The translations under genes were made by a program, and so were the position numbers. The notes below the pieces were generated by a model that was not told where the DNA came from, did no database searches, and saw nothing but the letters and a program-made list of their open reading frames with translations. Below are positions 36,900 through 44,700 of a stretch of DNA of 64,000 nucleotides, in pieces. Source of the DNA: Spirosoma linguale DSM 74 (GTDB lineage: Bacteria; Bacteroidota; Bacteroidia; Cytophagales; Spirosomataceae); assembly GCA_000024525.1 (NCBI GenBank), contig CP001769.1, forward strand, positions 2,900,001-2,964,000. Reading direction: 5' to 3'. Numbering within the stretch: position 1 is the stretch's first letter; each line of letters begins with the position of its first letter.

Positions 36900-37934
36900 C
36901 TAAGCTGTTTCCAGAATTTCAGCCGATTTAACGGTTTTGATGATCACAGCGGCAACTTTGTAGGGATCAGCCGCCGAGTTTGGCCGACGGTCTTCCAGCC
37001 AGCCTTTCCAGCCGCGTTCCACCGTGGCGATGGGGATACGGATCGAAGCGCCCCGGTCGGAGATACCATACGAGAATTGATCGATTGACTGGGTTTCGTG
37101 TTTGCCCGTCAAACGCTGCTCGTTGTCTGCACCATATACGGCGATGTGCGCTTTGATCACATCGGCTGGCGAGAACGACTGGCAAATTTTGTCATATACT
37201 TCTTTGCTTCCCGATGTACGCAGGGCGGTGTTCGAGAAGTTAGCGTGCATACCCGAACCATTCCAGTCGGTAGCACCCAGTGGCTTACAATGCCAGTTGA
37301 TAGAAATACCGTATTTCTCACCGATGCGCTCCAGCAAATAGCGGGCTACCCAGATCTGGTCGCCAGCATCTTTAGCTCCTTTGGCAAAAATCTGGAACTC
37401 CCACTGACCCGTTGCTACTTCAGCATTGATACCCTCTACATTCAAACCAGCTTCCAGACAAACATCAAGGTGTTCTTCGATGATGTTCCGGCCATAGGCA
37501 TTCTGAGCACCTACCGAGCAGTAGTATGGGCCCTGCGGACGGGTTGGGAAGCCTTCAGCCGGGAAGCCAAGTGGCTTGTCGATAGCCATATCCCACAGGA
37601 AGTACTCCTGCTCAAAGCCAAACCAGAAATCGTTGTCATCATCCTCAATGGTAGCCCGACCGTTCGATACGTGTGGCGTACCGTCGGCATTGAGAACTTC
37701 ACACATAACAAGATAACCGTTCTTCCGCTGTGGATCAGGGCAGATGAAAACCGGCTTCAACAGACAGTCTGAAGAACCGCCCTCGGCTTGTCCGGTCGAT
37801 GAACCATCGAACGACCACATAGAGCAATCTTCGAGTTTACCCGAGAAATCAGCCTCAATTTTAGTTTTGGAACGTAAGCTTTGGGTGGGCTTGTAGCCGT
37901 CGAGCCAAATGTATTCTAACTTAGCCTTTGCCAT
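36900..37934 (-). CDS. glutamine synthetase type II (GSII, beta-grasp form)
   Basis: A second glutamine synthetase of the eukaryotic-like type II. The ATG at 37934 (MAKAKLEYIWLDGYKP) gives 344 residues. Seen: WSFDGSSTGQ (the beta-grasp latch motif), FGFEQEYFL (metal and glutamate site), PQGPYYCSVGAQNAYGR, NAEVATGQWEFQI, DQIWVARYLLERIG, and the ATP-site NWHCKPLGATDWNGSG-type block. Type II enzymes work at low ammonium. Tandem GSIII and GSII genes with separate promoters suggest that the two forms are regulated separately, but no regulatory gene is nearby. Confidence 0.9.
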   Translation of the reverse strand: MAKAKLEYIWLDGYKPTQSLRSKTKIEADFSGKLEDCSMWSFDGSSTGQAEGGSSDCLLKPVFICPDPQRKNGYLVMCEVLNADGTPHVSNGRATIEDDDNDFWFGFEQEYFLWDMAIDKPLGFPAEGFPTRPQGPYYCSVGAQNAYGRNIIEEHLDVCLEAGLNVEGINAEVATGQWEFQIFAKGAKDAGDQIWVARYLLERIGEKYGISINWHCKPLGATDWNGSGMHANFSNTALRTSGSKEVYDKICQSFSPADVIKAHIAVYGADNEQRLTGKHETQSIDQFSYGISDRGASIRIPIATVERGWKGWLEDRRPNSAADPYKVAAVIIKTVKSAEILETA

Positions 37935-37983
37935 GATGTACAAGTGGATTAATTGAATAGGGGGTTTGTCACAATACTTTCAG

Positions 37984-37991
37984 CAAATATA
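37984..37991 (-). promoter_or_regulatory. -7 box upstream of GSII
   Basis: On the minus strand TATATTTG matches the TAnnTTTG -7 element and lies about 50 bases from the start at 37934. No clear -33 TTTG is spaced correctly, so this is a tentative call. Confidence 0.45.
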
Positions 37992-38153
37992 GTACGGCTT
38001 TACAATAAAAAATAAAGGCTAATGGTATCTTATACCGTATTTCTTATTGATTTTGTGGAATTATTATAATTAAAGTTTGTTCTGTACAGTATTTCACAAC
38101 ATTTGGCTCATTTTTTTATCAGTTTCTAATTTCAATCATCTACTCAAAAAAAT

Positions 38154-38192
38154 GCATCCCTAATCTCAAAGTTGCTTCGAGATTAGGGATGC
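38154..38192 (-). terminator. intrinsic terminator downstream of marC
   Basis: Arms 38154-38167 and 38179-38192 (14 bp, exact) with an 11-base loop. On the minus strand a run of T follows the stem, as expected for rho-independent termination of the marC transcript, whose stop is at 38266. Confidence 0.85.
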
Positions 38193-38265
38193 CAGCTTAA
38201 AAAAATGGTAATATTCCTTAAATGTATCTTTTCAAAAACCTAAAATTAACTAACACCAACAGGCC

Positions 38266-38841
38266 TTACAGTCCGGGTATCAGGTTAGTTTTGAAGAGTT
38301 TGATGGCAATGGCCAGCAATATAATCCCGAATATCTTGCGCAATACCGCCAGTCCGCCCGAGCCTAGTCGGGTTTCGAGCCAGCCCGATGATTTGAGCAC
38401 GACATAAATCAGCACGAGGTTGAGCACAATCCCGATCACAATGTTGAGCGTCTGGTACTCGGCCCGTAATGAAATGATAGTCGTCAGGGTACCTGCTCCG
38501 GCAATCAGCGGAAAGGCAATCGGAACAATGTGAGTAGCCCCGCCACTGGTTTCTTCTGACTTGAAGATGGTGCGCCCCAGAATCATTTCCAGACCAATCA
38601 GAAAGATGATCAACGCGCCTGCTACGGCAAATGACTGTACATCGACCCCGAATAATTTCAGAATCTTCTCCCCAACAAACAGGAAAGAGATCATTAATAC
38701 ACCCGAAGCAAAGGTGGCCCGCTCCGATTCTATTTTACCGGCTTTTTTACGCAGATCGATAATTACGGGCAACGACCCGACAACGTCGATGACGGAGAAG
38801 AGAATGAGCGTAACCGAAACAATTTCTTTAAAACTTAACAT
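38266..38841 (-). CDS. MarC family integral membrane protein
   Basis: 191 residues with about six membrane segments, matching the MarC/YchE family of uncertain function (once proposed in antibiotic resistance, later linked to neutral amino acid export in some members). Seen: LFSVIDVVGSLPVIIDLRKK near the N-terminus, then FLFVGEKILKLFGVD, GLEMILG, and PLIAGAGTLTTIISLRAEY, the family signature. It is upstream of the terminator at 38154-38192 and separated by 69 bases from the aminotransferase on the same strand. Confidence 0.88.
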   Translation of the reverse strand: MLSFKEIVSVTLILFSVIDVVGSLPVIIDLRKKAGKIESERATFASGVLMISFLFVGEKILKLFGVDVQSFAVAGALIIFLIGLEMILGRTIFKSEETSGGATHIVPIAFPLIAGAGTLTTIISLRAEYQTLNIVIGIVLNLVLIYVVLKSSGWLETRLGSGGLAVLRKIFGIILLAIAIKLFKTNLIPGL

Positions 38842-38910
38842 GGCAGGACAAAAAACAGGCTGTTTGTTATGTGTCTACTCAAAAAGCGGCCATTTGGCCA
38901 CTGCGCCTGT

Positions 38911-39927
38911 TCATGCTTGATATGACCGAAGAAATTGCGTTAAGGTTCCAATCTCTTCGTCCGTGATAGCGGGGAAGTTAGCAATTCGGAAGGTGGTACT
39001 CTTCCAGGCGCCGTAGCCGTTACCCAGCGTAATGCCCTTCTGCTGAGCAGCTTTCTTTACGTTAGCCACTTCCTGTTCGTCGCCCTGCACCGCAATAACG
39101 GTGTCAGACCGGGTAGCGGGGTCGTTGATCAGCAAGCGGAACGGTGTAGCCGACATCTCCTTCTCAACGAACGTATACCAGTCAGTAGCCCGCCTTTTTG
39201 TGATTTCATCCACAAGATCGATGGCCGGTAGTTGCTGCAACACCCGCATCAACAGGTAGATGCCCAACCCATTGGGTGTATACGGCGTTTGAAATTTCGA
39301 GAAATTTTCGTGGATAAAGAGCAGACTATTGTAGTGTACATTCTCCCCTATTTCTTCGGCCCGTTTCAGGGCGGACGGCGAGTAAACAAGCACGGCCAGA
39401 CCCGCCGGAAGCCCAAAACATTTCTGAACGGAGGCAAACCAGACGTCGGCCAGCGACCAGTCGAACTTAACTCCTGCCATGGACGAAACGGCGTCGACAG
39501 CAATTAGGGCCGAAAAGTCCCGCCGAAACTGGGCTAGTGTGTCCATGCTGACCTGCGTACCGTTGGAGGTCTCGTTCTGCACAATACACAGCACGTCGGC
39601 GTCGCTTAAACTGACCGGAGGCTTTATCTTATAGGCATACTCAGCCCATTTTTTACCAAAGGCGCCATTGTAAGGGTGCAGACTGGATACGGCCGTGAGC
39701 GACTGGGCCACAATTTCCCAGCACTCCGTGGCCGATGAGACCAAAGCAATATGATAGTCGGCCGGAATATCTAGTTTTTCATGGAGCAGCCTGACGGTCT
39801 CTTTCACAATGTCCATAAACCCGGCACTACGGTGGTTCAGGCTTACGATACCCTGACGCACCGCATCAGCCGCATAATCGGCCACCTGCGGGTAAATTTT
39901 CGACGGACCGGGGTAGAAGGTGATCAT
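38911..39927 (-). CDS. class V aminotransferase, SerC-like
   Basis: PLP enzyme close to phosphoserine or alanine-glyoxylate aminotransferases. The 338-residue protein starts MITFYPGPSKIYPQV, has HRSAGFMDIV and the PLP lysine in FASVQKCFGLPAGLAVLVY. It lacks the length and some conserved blocks of standard SerC (about 360 residues), so the substrate is left open; serine synthesis is the most likely role. It is followed by marC and preceded by the aroQ gene, with the 32-bp-arm hairpin between. Confidence 0.8.
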   Translation of the reverse strand: MITFYPGPSKIYPQVADYAADAVRQGIVSLNHRSAGFMDIVKETVRLLHEKLDIPADYHIALVSSATECWEIVAQSLTAVSSLHPYNGAFGKKWAEYAYKIKPPVSLSDADVLCIVQNETSNGTQVSMDTLAQFRRDFSALIAVDAVSSMAGVKFDWSLADVWFASVQKCFGLPAGLAVLVYSPSALKRAEEIGENVHYNSLLFIHENFSKFQTPYTPNGLGIYLLMRVLQQLPAIDLVDEITKRRATDWYTFVEKEMSATPFRLLINDPATRSDTVIAVQGDEQEVANVKKAAQQKGITLGNGYGAWKSTTFRIANFPAITDEEIGTLTQFLRSYQA

Positions 39928-39932
39928 GTTGT

Positions 39933-40043
39933 AGTATTAGGAGTGAGGAGTTAGGAGCGAGGAGTGAGTATTAGGAGTGAGGAGTTGCTGACGCGAGAAC
40001 ACTGCTGGCGCCAGCAACTCCTCACTCCTAATACTCACTCCTC
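39933..40043. repeat. tandem 7-base repeat and 32-bp-arm inverted repeat at the end of aroQ
   Basis: A 20-base direct repeat (39933-39952 and 39967-39986) made of degenerate 7-base units AGGAGTG/AGGAGTT is followed by a perfect inverted repeat with arms 39959-39990 and 40012-40043. The right arm includes the aroQ stop codon (40028-40030) and the last five codons, so the repeat extended or altered the end of the protein. It lies between aroQ and the aminotransferase. Confidence 0.9.
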
Positions 40044-40456
40044 AATAAATACCGCACGGCCATTTCATACCCCAGCAACCCAAGGCCAACGACAACGCCT
40101 TTGCATTTTGCCGATAGATAGCTGTGGTGCCGGAACGATTCGCGGGCGTGAACATTGGAAATATGCACCTCTACAGCGGGCGCCGTAACGGCCGACAGCG
40201 CATCGGCAATAGCGATGGATGTATGGGTATATGCTCCGGCATTAATGACGATGCCATCGACATCGAAGCCCAGTTCATGAATTTTATCAATCAGTTCGCC
40301 TTCGTGATTCGACTGAAAATAGCGAAGTTGCACGTCGGGAAACTGGGCTTCGAGCGTTTCCAGATACTCCACGAAGGAGCGATTCCCATAAATTGTCGGT
40401 TCGCGCTTGCCCAACAGGTTGAGGTTAGGGCCGTTAATGATCAGAATTTGCTTCAT
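40028..40456 (-). CDS. aroQ: 3-dehydroquinate dehydratase, type II
   Basis: Third step of the shikimate pathway; dodecameric cytoplasmic enzyme. 142 residues; INGPNLNLLGKREPTIYG carries the catalytic loop, NHEGELIDKIHELG the lid, and EVHISNVHARESFRHHSYLS the active-site strands; the catalytic Arg and Tyr are in GKREPTIYG. The C-terminal tail (RYLLRSEY) is formed by the flanking repeat and is likely not part of the fold. It is divergent from xerD with a 78-base gap. Confidence 0.95.
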   Translation of the reverse strand: MKQILIINGPNLNLLGKREPTIYGNRSFVEYLETLEAQFPDVQLRYFQSNHEGELIDKIHELGFDVDGIVINAGAYTHTSIAIADALSAVTAPAVEVHISNVHARESFRHHSYLSAKCKGVVVGLGLLGYEMAVRYLLRSEY

Positions 40457-40476
40457 CGTGCAGCACCGGCCATGGC

Positions 40477-40527
40477 GGTCGGCGGTAAACTAGTTAACTG
40501 TATTTTCAGCCGACCGGGACGGTCGGC
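40477..40527. repeat. REP-like three-arm hairpin in the aroQ-xerD gap
   Basis: GGTCGGC at 40477-40483 and 40521-40527 and its complement GCCGACC at 40509-40515 allow two alternative stems (40477-40483/40509-40515 or 40509-40515/40521-40527). It resembles other short GC-rich repeats in the window and lies between two divergent genes, so it overlaps at least one leader. Confidence 0.7.
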
Positions 40528-40534
40528 ACTACGT

Positions 40535-41452
40535 ATGTGGCAAAGTTATATAAACGCCTTTAAGAACTACCTCAAACTAGAACGGTCGCTGGCCGAAAAT
40601 TCGGTGGAGGCCTACCTGCACGATGCCGAAAAACTGTACGAATACATACTCCTGACCGACCCCGCCCGGACGCCCATGCAGGTTACGGAGAAAGAATTGA
40701 TGAACTTCCTGAAATATTTGGGGGAATTGGGTTTATCGGCGCACAGCCAGGCCCGGATGCTGTCCGGCATAAAGTCGTTTTTCAAGTACTTGCTGCTTGA
40801 AGGATTAATTGAGCGTGACCCTACACAGTTACTGGAATCGCCTAAACTGGGCCGAAAACTCCCTGATACGCTTAGTTTTCCCGAAATTGAAGACATGCTT
40901 GCCGCCATCGACCTTTCGACGCCCGGTGGCACCCGCGACCGGGCCATGCTGGAAGTCCTCTATAGTTCGGGACTGCGCGTGTCTGAACTGTTGAACTTGC
41001 GTTTGACAAACTGTTTTTTTACCGAAGGTTTTGTGCGCGTTCTGGGGAAAGGCGATAAAGTACGGCTCGTGCCAATTGGCGAAGATGCCATGCATTACAC
41101 CCGTATTTATGTTGAACACGTTCGGCAAAAACTCGATGTGCAAAAAGGCGATGAGGATACTATTTTTCTCAACCTGCGCGGCAAACAGCTTTCACGAATT
41201 TCGGTCTTTACAACCATTAAAAAACTGGCCTCTGAAGTGGGCATCAAAAAAACGATTAGTCCCCACACCTTCCGTCATTCGTTCGCAACGCACCTCATCG
41301 AAGGGGGTGCTGATTTACGGGCCGTCCAGCAAATGCTTGGCCATGAATCCATTACCACGACCGAAATCTACACCCACCTGGATCGGGATTATTTACAGCA
41401 AACCCTGAAAGAGTATCATCCCAGGGCAAAGGGACAGCGGGTGCAGCAGTAA
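40535..41452 (+). CDS. xerD: tyrosine recombinase, XerC/XerD type
   Basis: Resolves chromosome dimers at dif together with FtsK, or acts as the single Xer of this lineage. 305 residues from ATG 40535; the core-binding domain (1-100) is followed by the catalytic domain with Arg148 (SGLRVSELLNL), Lys172 (GKGDK), His244 and Arg247 (SPHTFRHSF), His270 (MLGHESI) and the nucleophile Tyr279 (EIYTHL). All six residues are intact. There are no phage or integron genes near it, which favours a housekeeping Xer. The frame continues upstream to 40124, but that extension overlaps aroQ. Confidence 0.93.
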   Translation: MWQSYINAFKNYLKLERSLAENSVEAYLHDAEKLYEYILLTDPARTPMQVTEKELMNFLKYLGELGLSAHSQARMLSGIKSFFKYLLLEGLIERDPTQLLESPKLGRKLPDTLSFPEIEDMLAAIDLSTPGGTRDRAMLEVLYSSGLRVSELLNLRLTNCFFTEGFVRVLGKGDKVRLVPIGEDAMHYTRIYVEHVRQKLDVQKGDEDTIFLNLRGKQLSRISVFTTIKKLASEVGIKKTISPHTFRHSFATHLIEGGADLRAVQQMLGHESITTTEIYTHLDRDYLQQTLKEYHPRAKGQRVQQ

Positions 41453-41453
41453 A

Positions 41454-41990
41454 CTAGGCTTCGACAGACGCTTTCTCGCCAACAAAGTGCTGGTGCGGGT
41501 GCTTGAACAAGACATTAAACGAGGTCAGACTCCCGTAAATACGGGTAATATACTGCTGAATGTTCACCTTCTCCTCATCGTCGATATTACTGGCATTCAC
41601 GCGCTGTTCGAGAACCCGAAGGCGGTCGCGCACCATCACGATTTTGTGAAAGAAAGCATCAATTAGCATTTCTTTCGAAGACAAATCGGTTCGTCCGGGT
41701 TTGAGAATAAGCTTACCCCCTTTCCATTTATCGCCCAGTGGAACAACTTCTGTCTGGTCGGCCCAGCGCTGGAGAACACGGGTAATCGACTGCTCTACGT
41801 CAAACAAGCTCACCAGGTCACTATCCGGTTCTATGGCCTCAATGATGGTCAGGGGCGCGTCGAATTTAAGTATCTTCACGCCCTGTTCGAGGAAGGTGAC
41901 GATGTATCCGGTTGATTTTAGATTAATGACGACGCCGTTGCCGAACTCCTCGTGCTGAATGCGTGAACCAATGCCCAACAGGGTATTCAT
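41454..41990 (-). CDS. conserved protein of unknown function with Tudor-like N-terminus
   Basis: 178 residues. The first 50 (IGSRIQHEEFGNGVVINLKSTGYIVTFLEQGVKILKFD) resemble the small beta-barrel seen at the end of PcrA/UvrD helicases (GxxVxHxxFGxGxV pattern), which binds protein or nucleic acid. The rest is helical (ITRVLQRWADQ, AFFHKIVMVRDRLRVLEQRVN). It is typical of a lineage-specific Bacteroidota protein and has no assigned function. Stop codons of xerD and this gene are one base apart. The aminotransferase gene is divergent with 44 bases between. Confidence 0.7.
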   Translation of the reverse strand: MNTLLGIGSRIQHEEFGNGVVINLKSTGYIVTFLEQGVKILKFDAPLTIIEAIEPDSDLVSLFDVEQSITRVLQRWADQTEVVPLGDKWKGGKLILKPGRTDLSSKEMLIDAFFHKIVMVRDRLRVLEQRVNASNIDDEEKVNIQQYITRIYGSLTSFNVLFKHPHQHFVGEKASVEA

Positions 41991-42034
41991 AAAAGGAACT
42001 GTTTATACATTTCATCGACGTATTCACAAACCCC

Positions 42035-43264
42035 GTGCCAGAACAATTAACTGATCAGCCTTTTTCTATGCGTACTGCCGCGTCTCAATTAACTACCCAA
42101 AAAGATAAGTTCTCTCTACCAGACGGCATTCATTACCTGAACTGTGCCACCCGCGCGCCCCTTAGCCGAACGGTGGAGCAGGCAGGTCACGATGCAATCC
42201 ACCGCGACAGCAATCCGTTTGGACTGCGGCCCGACGATTTTTTTAGTGGTGCCATTCGTGTCCGGACCTTATTCTCCCAACTCATTAATAACCCCGACCC
42301 GGATCGAATTGCAGTGGTGCCTTCCGTTTCGTATGGCATGGCAGTGGTAGCAAGAAACCTCCCGAATAAGCCCGGCATCAGGGCCGGTCAACACATTGTG
42401 CTGGTTGGCAGTGAATTTCCCAGTGATGTGTACGCCTGGGATCGGGTATGCCTAGAATTGGGACTGACGATCAAAACTGTACCGATGCCTGAGGAATATC
42501 CCCGAGGGCCACGCTGGAACGAACGGCTGCTGGACGCGATCGACAGCAATACGGCGTTGGTCATAGCCCCGCCTGTTCACTGGATGTACGGTATCCGTTT
42601 TGACCTGGAGGCCGTTGGGCAACGGGCGCGCGAAGTAGGTGCCTGGCTAGCCGTAGATGGCACGCAGGCTATTGGTGCCTTGCCGGTTGATATTGGGACT
42701 ATTCAACCCGACGCCGTTGTTTGTGCAGGGTATAAATGGCTGATGGGCCCCTACTCCCTTGGCCTGGCCTATTATGGACCAGCTTTTGATGAAGGGACTC
42801 CGCTGGAAGAGGGATGGATGAACCGGCTGGACAGCAATCAGTTTCATAAACTGATGGATTATCAGCCCGTTTATCGCCCTAAAGCGTACCGGTATAACGT
42901 AGGTGAACACACGCATTTTGTGCAAATGCCCATGCTTGAAGCCTCGCTGGAACAACTTCTTGACTGGCATCCGGAACGGATACAAACGTACACAAACGAA
43001 CTTATGCAGGATGCCTGGCCCGCCCTGGAACAACTTGGCTGCCAGATCGAACCGCTTAACGGAAGTCAGGGCAGAAGCCATCATCTGGTCGGCTTGTGGT
43101 TACCCGAACACACCGACCCAATGGCTGTGCAGCAGGCATTACAAACCGAAAAAGTATCCGTATCGGCCAGAGCCCGCGCATTACGCATTGCTCCGCACGT
43201 TTACAACACACCCGAGGATGCGGACGCGCTGGTACGGGTTCTGACAAAAGTGTTATCTGTGTAG
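42035..43264 (+). CDS. class V aminotransferase, cysteine-desulfurase/kynureninase-like
   Basis: A PLP enzyme of about 409 residues (or 398 from the alternative ATG at 42068). Seen: GIHYLNCATRAPLS, EFPSDVYAWD, the HxD-type AVDGTQAIGALPVDI (cofactor aspartate) and the PLP lysine in CAGYKWLMGPYSLG. There is no clear active-site cysteine loop, so a desulfurase role is not shown; it could be an isopenicillin N epimerase-like or kynureninase-like enzyme. Substrate unknown. It converges on the VOC gene, with both stop codons in an inverted repeat. Confidence 0.82.
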   Translation: MPEQLTDQPFSMRTAASQLTTQKDKFSLPDGIHYLNCATRAPLSRTVEQAGHDAIHRDSNPFGLRPDDFFSGAIRVRTLFSQLINNPDPDRIAVVPSVSYGMAVVARNLPNKPGIRAGQHIVLVGSEFPSDVYAWDRVCLELGLTIKTVPMPEEYPRGPRWNERLLDAIDSNTALVIAPPVHWMYGIRFDLEAVGQRAREVGAWLAVDGTQAIGALPVDIGTIQPDAVVCAGYKWLMGPYSLGLAYYGPAFDEGTPLEEGWMNRLDSNQFHKLMDYQPVYRPKAYRYNVGEHTHFVQMPMLEASLEQLLDWHPERIQTYTNELMQDAWPALEQLGCQIEPLNGSQGRSHHLVGLWLPEHTDPMAVQQALQTEKVSVSARARALRIAPHVYNTPEDADALVRVLTKVLSV

Positions 43265-43295
43265 ATACCGTCTGCGGCTGCGGTGCGGTCTCTAC
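43261..43295. terminator. hairpin joining two convergent gene ends
   Basis: Arms 43261-43271 and 43285-43295 pair over 11 bases with two mismatches; the stop codons at 43262-43264 and 43292-43294 are inside the arms. It probably ends both transcripts. Confidence 0.6.
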
Positions 43296-43681
43296 AGTTC
43301 GTAAAACTCCAATGGTAAATCGTCTGGGTCGGCGAAGAACGTAAACCGCTTTCCGGTATGGGCGTCTACCCGGACGGGCTCGGTTTCTACACCGTTTTCG
43401 TTCAGGTGCGCTATAGCGGCATCGAGGTCGGGGACGGCAAAGGCTAAATGGCGTAGGCCCAGCGCTTCGGGTCGGGAGGGACGTTTGGGCGGATCAGGAA
43501 ACGAAAACAGTTCGATGATATACTGCCCGTTCAATGCCAGATCAAGCTTGTATGAATTTCGCTCGGCCCGAAAATATTCTCCAAGAATAGACAAACCCAG
43601 TATTTCCGTGTAGAACCGCTTCGATCTTTCGTAATCCGAGCAGATAAGGGCAATGTGATGGACGGCAGCGAGGTTGAGCAT
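43292..43681 (-). CDS. VOC (glyoxalase/bleomycin-resistance) family protein
   Basis: 129 residues of one vicinal-oxygen-chelate fold unit pair: HHIALICSDYERSKRFYTEILGL and GLRHLAFAVPDLDAAIAHLNENG, ending LPLEFYEL, which is typical for YaeR/Gloa2-like members. Likely metal ligands are the early His, the Glu in YIIELF, the His in RHLAF and the final Glu in LEFYEL. A possible activity is glyoxalase or dioxygenase-like; the substrate is not known. It is convergent with the aminotransferase and 5 bases from the next minus-strand gene. Confidence 0.85.
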   Translation of the reverse strand: MLNLAAVHHIALICSDYERSKRFYTEILGLSILGEYFRAERNSYKLDLALNGQYIIELFSFPDPPKRPSRPEALGLRHLAFAVPDLDAAIAHLNENGVETEPVRVDAHTGKRFTFFADPDDLPLEFYEL

Positions 43682-43686
43682 ATATA

Positions 43687-43881
43687 TCAGGGCGTGAGTA
43701 ACGAATCGGTAGCCAATGTATCTGTCGCTACGCCGTCTTTTACCGTGGGTAAAGCGCGCTCGACTTCCCGGCGTTTGTTCCAGGGCGCCGTGGTTCGACG
43801 GCCCATATCAATGGCAATTAAAATGACGATAGACGTAAAAAGAATAAAAACGGTGATGAAAATTTTACGGTTTCGGTTCAT
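43687..43881 (-). CDS. small membrane protein, Bacteroidota-conserved
   Basis: About 64 residues from the ATG at 43881 (MNRNRKIFITVFIL): one membrane helix (residues 6-24) then a basic, Trp-containing motif (MGRRTTAPWNKRRE) that recurs in short proteins of the phylum, and a variable tail. The longer reading from 43929 adds an unsupported head. Function unknown; its position between the VOC and SixA-like genes on the same strand suggests one transcript. Confidence 0.65.
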   Translation of the reverse strand: MNRNRKIFITVFILFTSIVILIAIDMGRRTTAPWNKRREVERALPTVKDGVATDTLATDSLLTP

Positions 43882-43937
43882 ACCATGCTTTAAATTATTC
43901 CTGTAATTCGAAAATTTGGGCGACAGCATTACGCCGG

Positions 43938-44441
43938 TTAGTCCTGCGAAAGTTGCCGGGGAGCTATCTGAAAGGCGACACTTCCTGTCCGGCCCGATAC
44001 TTCTGCCCAGTTGACGTCATCAAATGTAACTGCCACAACGGCTCCTTTGCTCATGGAGCCAATACTTTGGTGGGTTAAAAACTCTGCCAGATACGAAACA
44101 TCAGGATTATGACCCACAATCATTGCCGATTCCAGGTCATCAGGCAATGCATTGATGGCCGCCAGATAAGCTTTGGGGCCACCGTCAAATAACAGGTTAT
44201 TAAGCTGAATCGTTGCCGGATCAAACCCAATCTGCTCCGCAATTACTTTAGCGGTATCTTTAGCACGAGGGGCGGTACTGCTGATCAGTACATCGGGCAC
44301 AATTGCTTTTTCGTGAAGGTAGCGGCCTATTCGGGCTGCGGCCATAATTCCATCGGAGGTTAATTGACGATCGTGGTCGGACATGAAAACAGCGCGATCT
44401 TCCGCTTTGGCATGTCGAACAATAAATAGTGTAATTGGCAT
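43938..44441 (-). CDS. SixA-like histidine phosphatase
   Basis: A 167-residue RHG-motif phosphatase (FIVRHAKAE with the catalytic His; second His in VGHNPDVSYLAEFL). SixA in E. coli dephosphorylates phosphohistidine of the PTS protein NPr; the Bacteroidota substrate is not established. The ATG at 44441 (MPITLFIVRH) puts the catalytic His in the first beta strand as in SixA; the longer reading from 44492 adds a cysteine-rich head without support. Next downstream gene is the small membrane protein, 56 bases away. Confidence 0.85.
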   Translation of the reverse strand: MPITLFIVRHAKAEDRAVFMSDHDRQLTSDGIMAAARIGRYLHEKAIVPDVLISSTAPRAKDTAKVIAEQIGFDPATIQLNNLLFDGGPKAYLAAINALPDDLESAMIVGHNPDVSYLAEFLTHQSIGSMSKGAVVAVTFDDVNWAEVSGRTGSVAFQIAPRQLSQD

Positions 44442-44659
44442 CTCAGAGAAAGGTAGACTGCAAAAGTAACAGGGTATTATGCCCCTAACCAACCAGTAAC
44501 CAACAAGTTTCCCATATGGCCTTTTTTTTTACTCATATCGTATGAAAACAAAGTTGAAATAAACCTGAATATCGTATTGTCGCCCAAACGCTCCAGGCTA
44601 CACGGATTCAACTTTGTAGGTGTATGAATCTAATTGTGGGCGTTTCGCGTGACAATCCG

Positions 44660-44667
44660 TACTTTTG
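44660..44667 (+). promoter_or_regulatory. -7 box of asnS
   Basis: TACTTTTG matches the Bacteroidota TAnnTTTG -7 element and lies 34 bases before the asnS ATG at 44701. A TTG at 44634-44636 is a weak -33 partner, as the 23-base spacer is a little long. Confidence 0.6.
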
Positions 44668-44700
44668 CGCCCACAATCACTATCCGGTCGCTGTTTTAGT

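Larger units (their letters stand above)
37935..38265. other. 331-bp gap between GSII and marC
   Basis: Holds the GSII promoter region and the marC terminator, each listed separately, and an A/T-rich stretch (about 38020-38150) without further signal. No coding potential is seen. Confidence 0.6.

Noticed and set aside
37935..38265. Small RNA in the GSII-marC gap
   Set aside because: The hairpin is explained as the marC terminator and the rest is A/T-rich without structure.
39933..39986. Attachment site of an integrated element
   Set aside because: The 20-base direct repeats are 34 bases apart and flank no element; XerD next door looks like the housekeeping recombinase.
39933..40043. CRISPR array at the direct repeats
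   Set aside because: Units are 7 bases and adjacent, with no spacers or cas genes; the array is a tandem and inverted repeat.
40124..40534. N-terminal extension of xerD
   Set aside because: Overlaps the aroQ gene on the other strand and the extension lacks Xer features; the ATG at 40535 fits the family.
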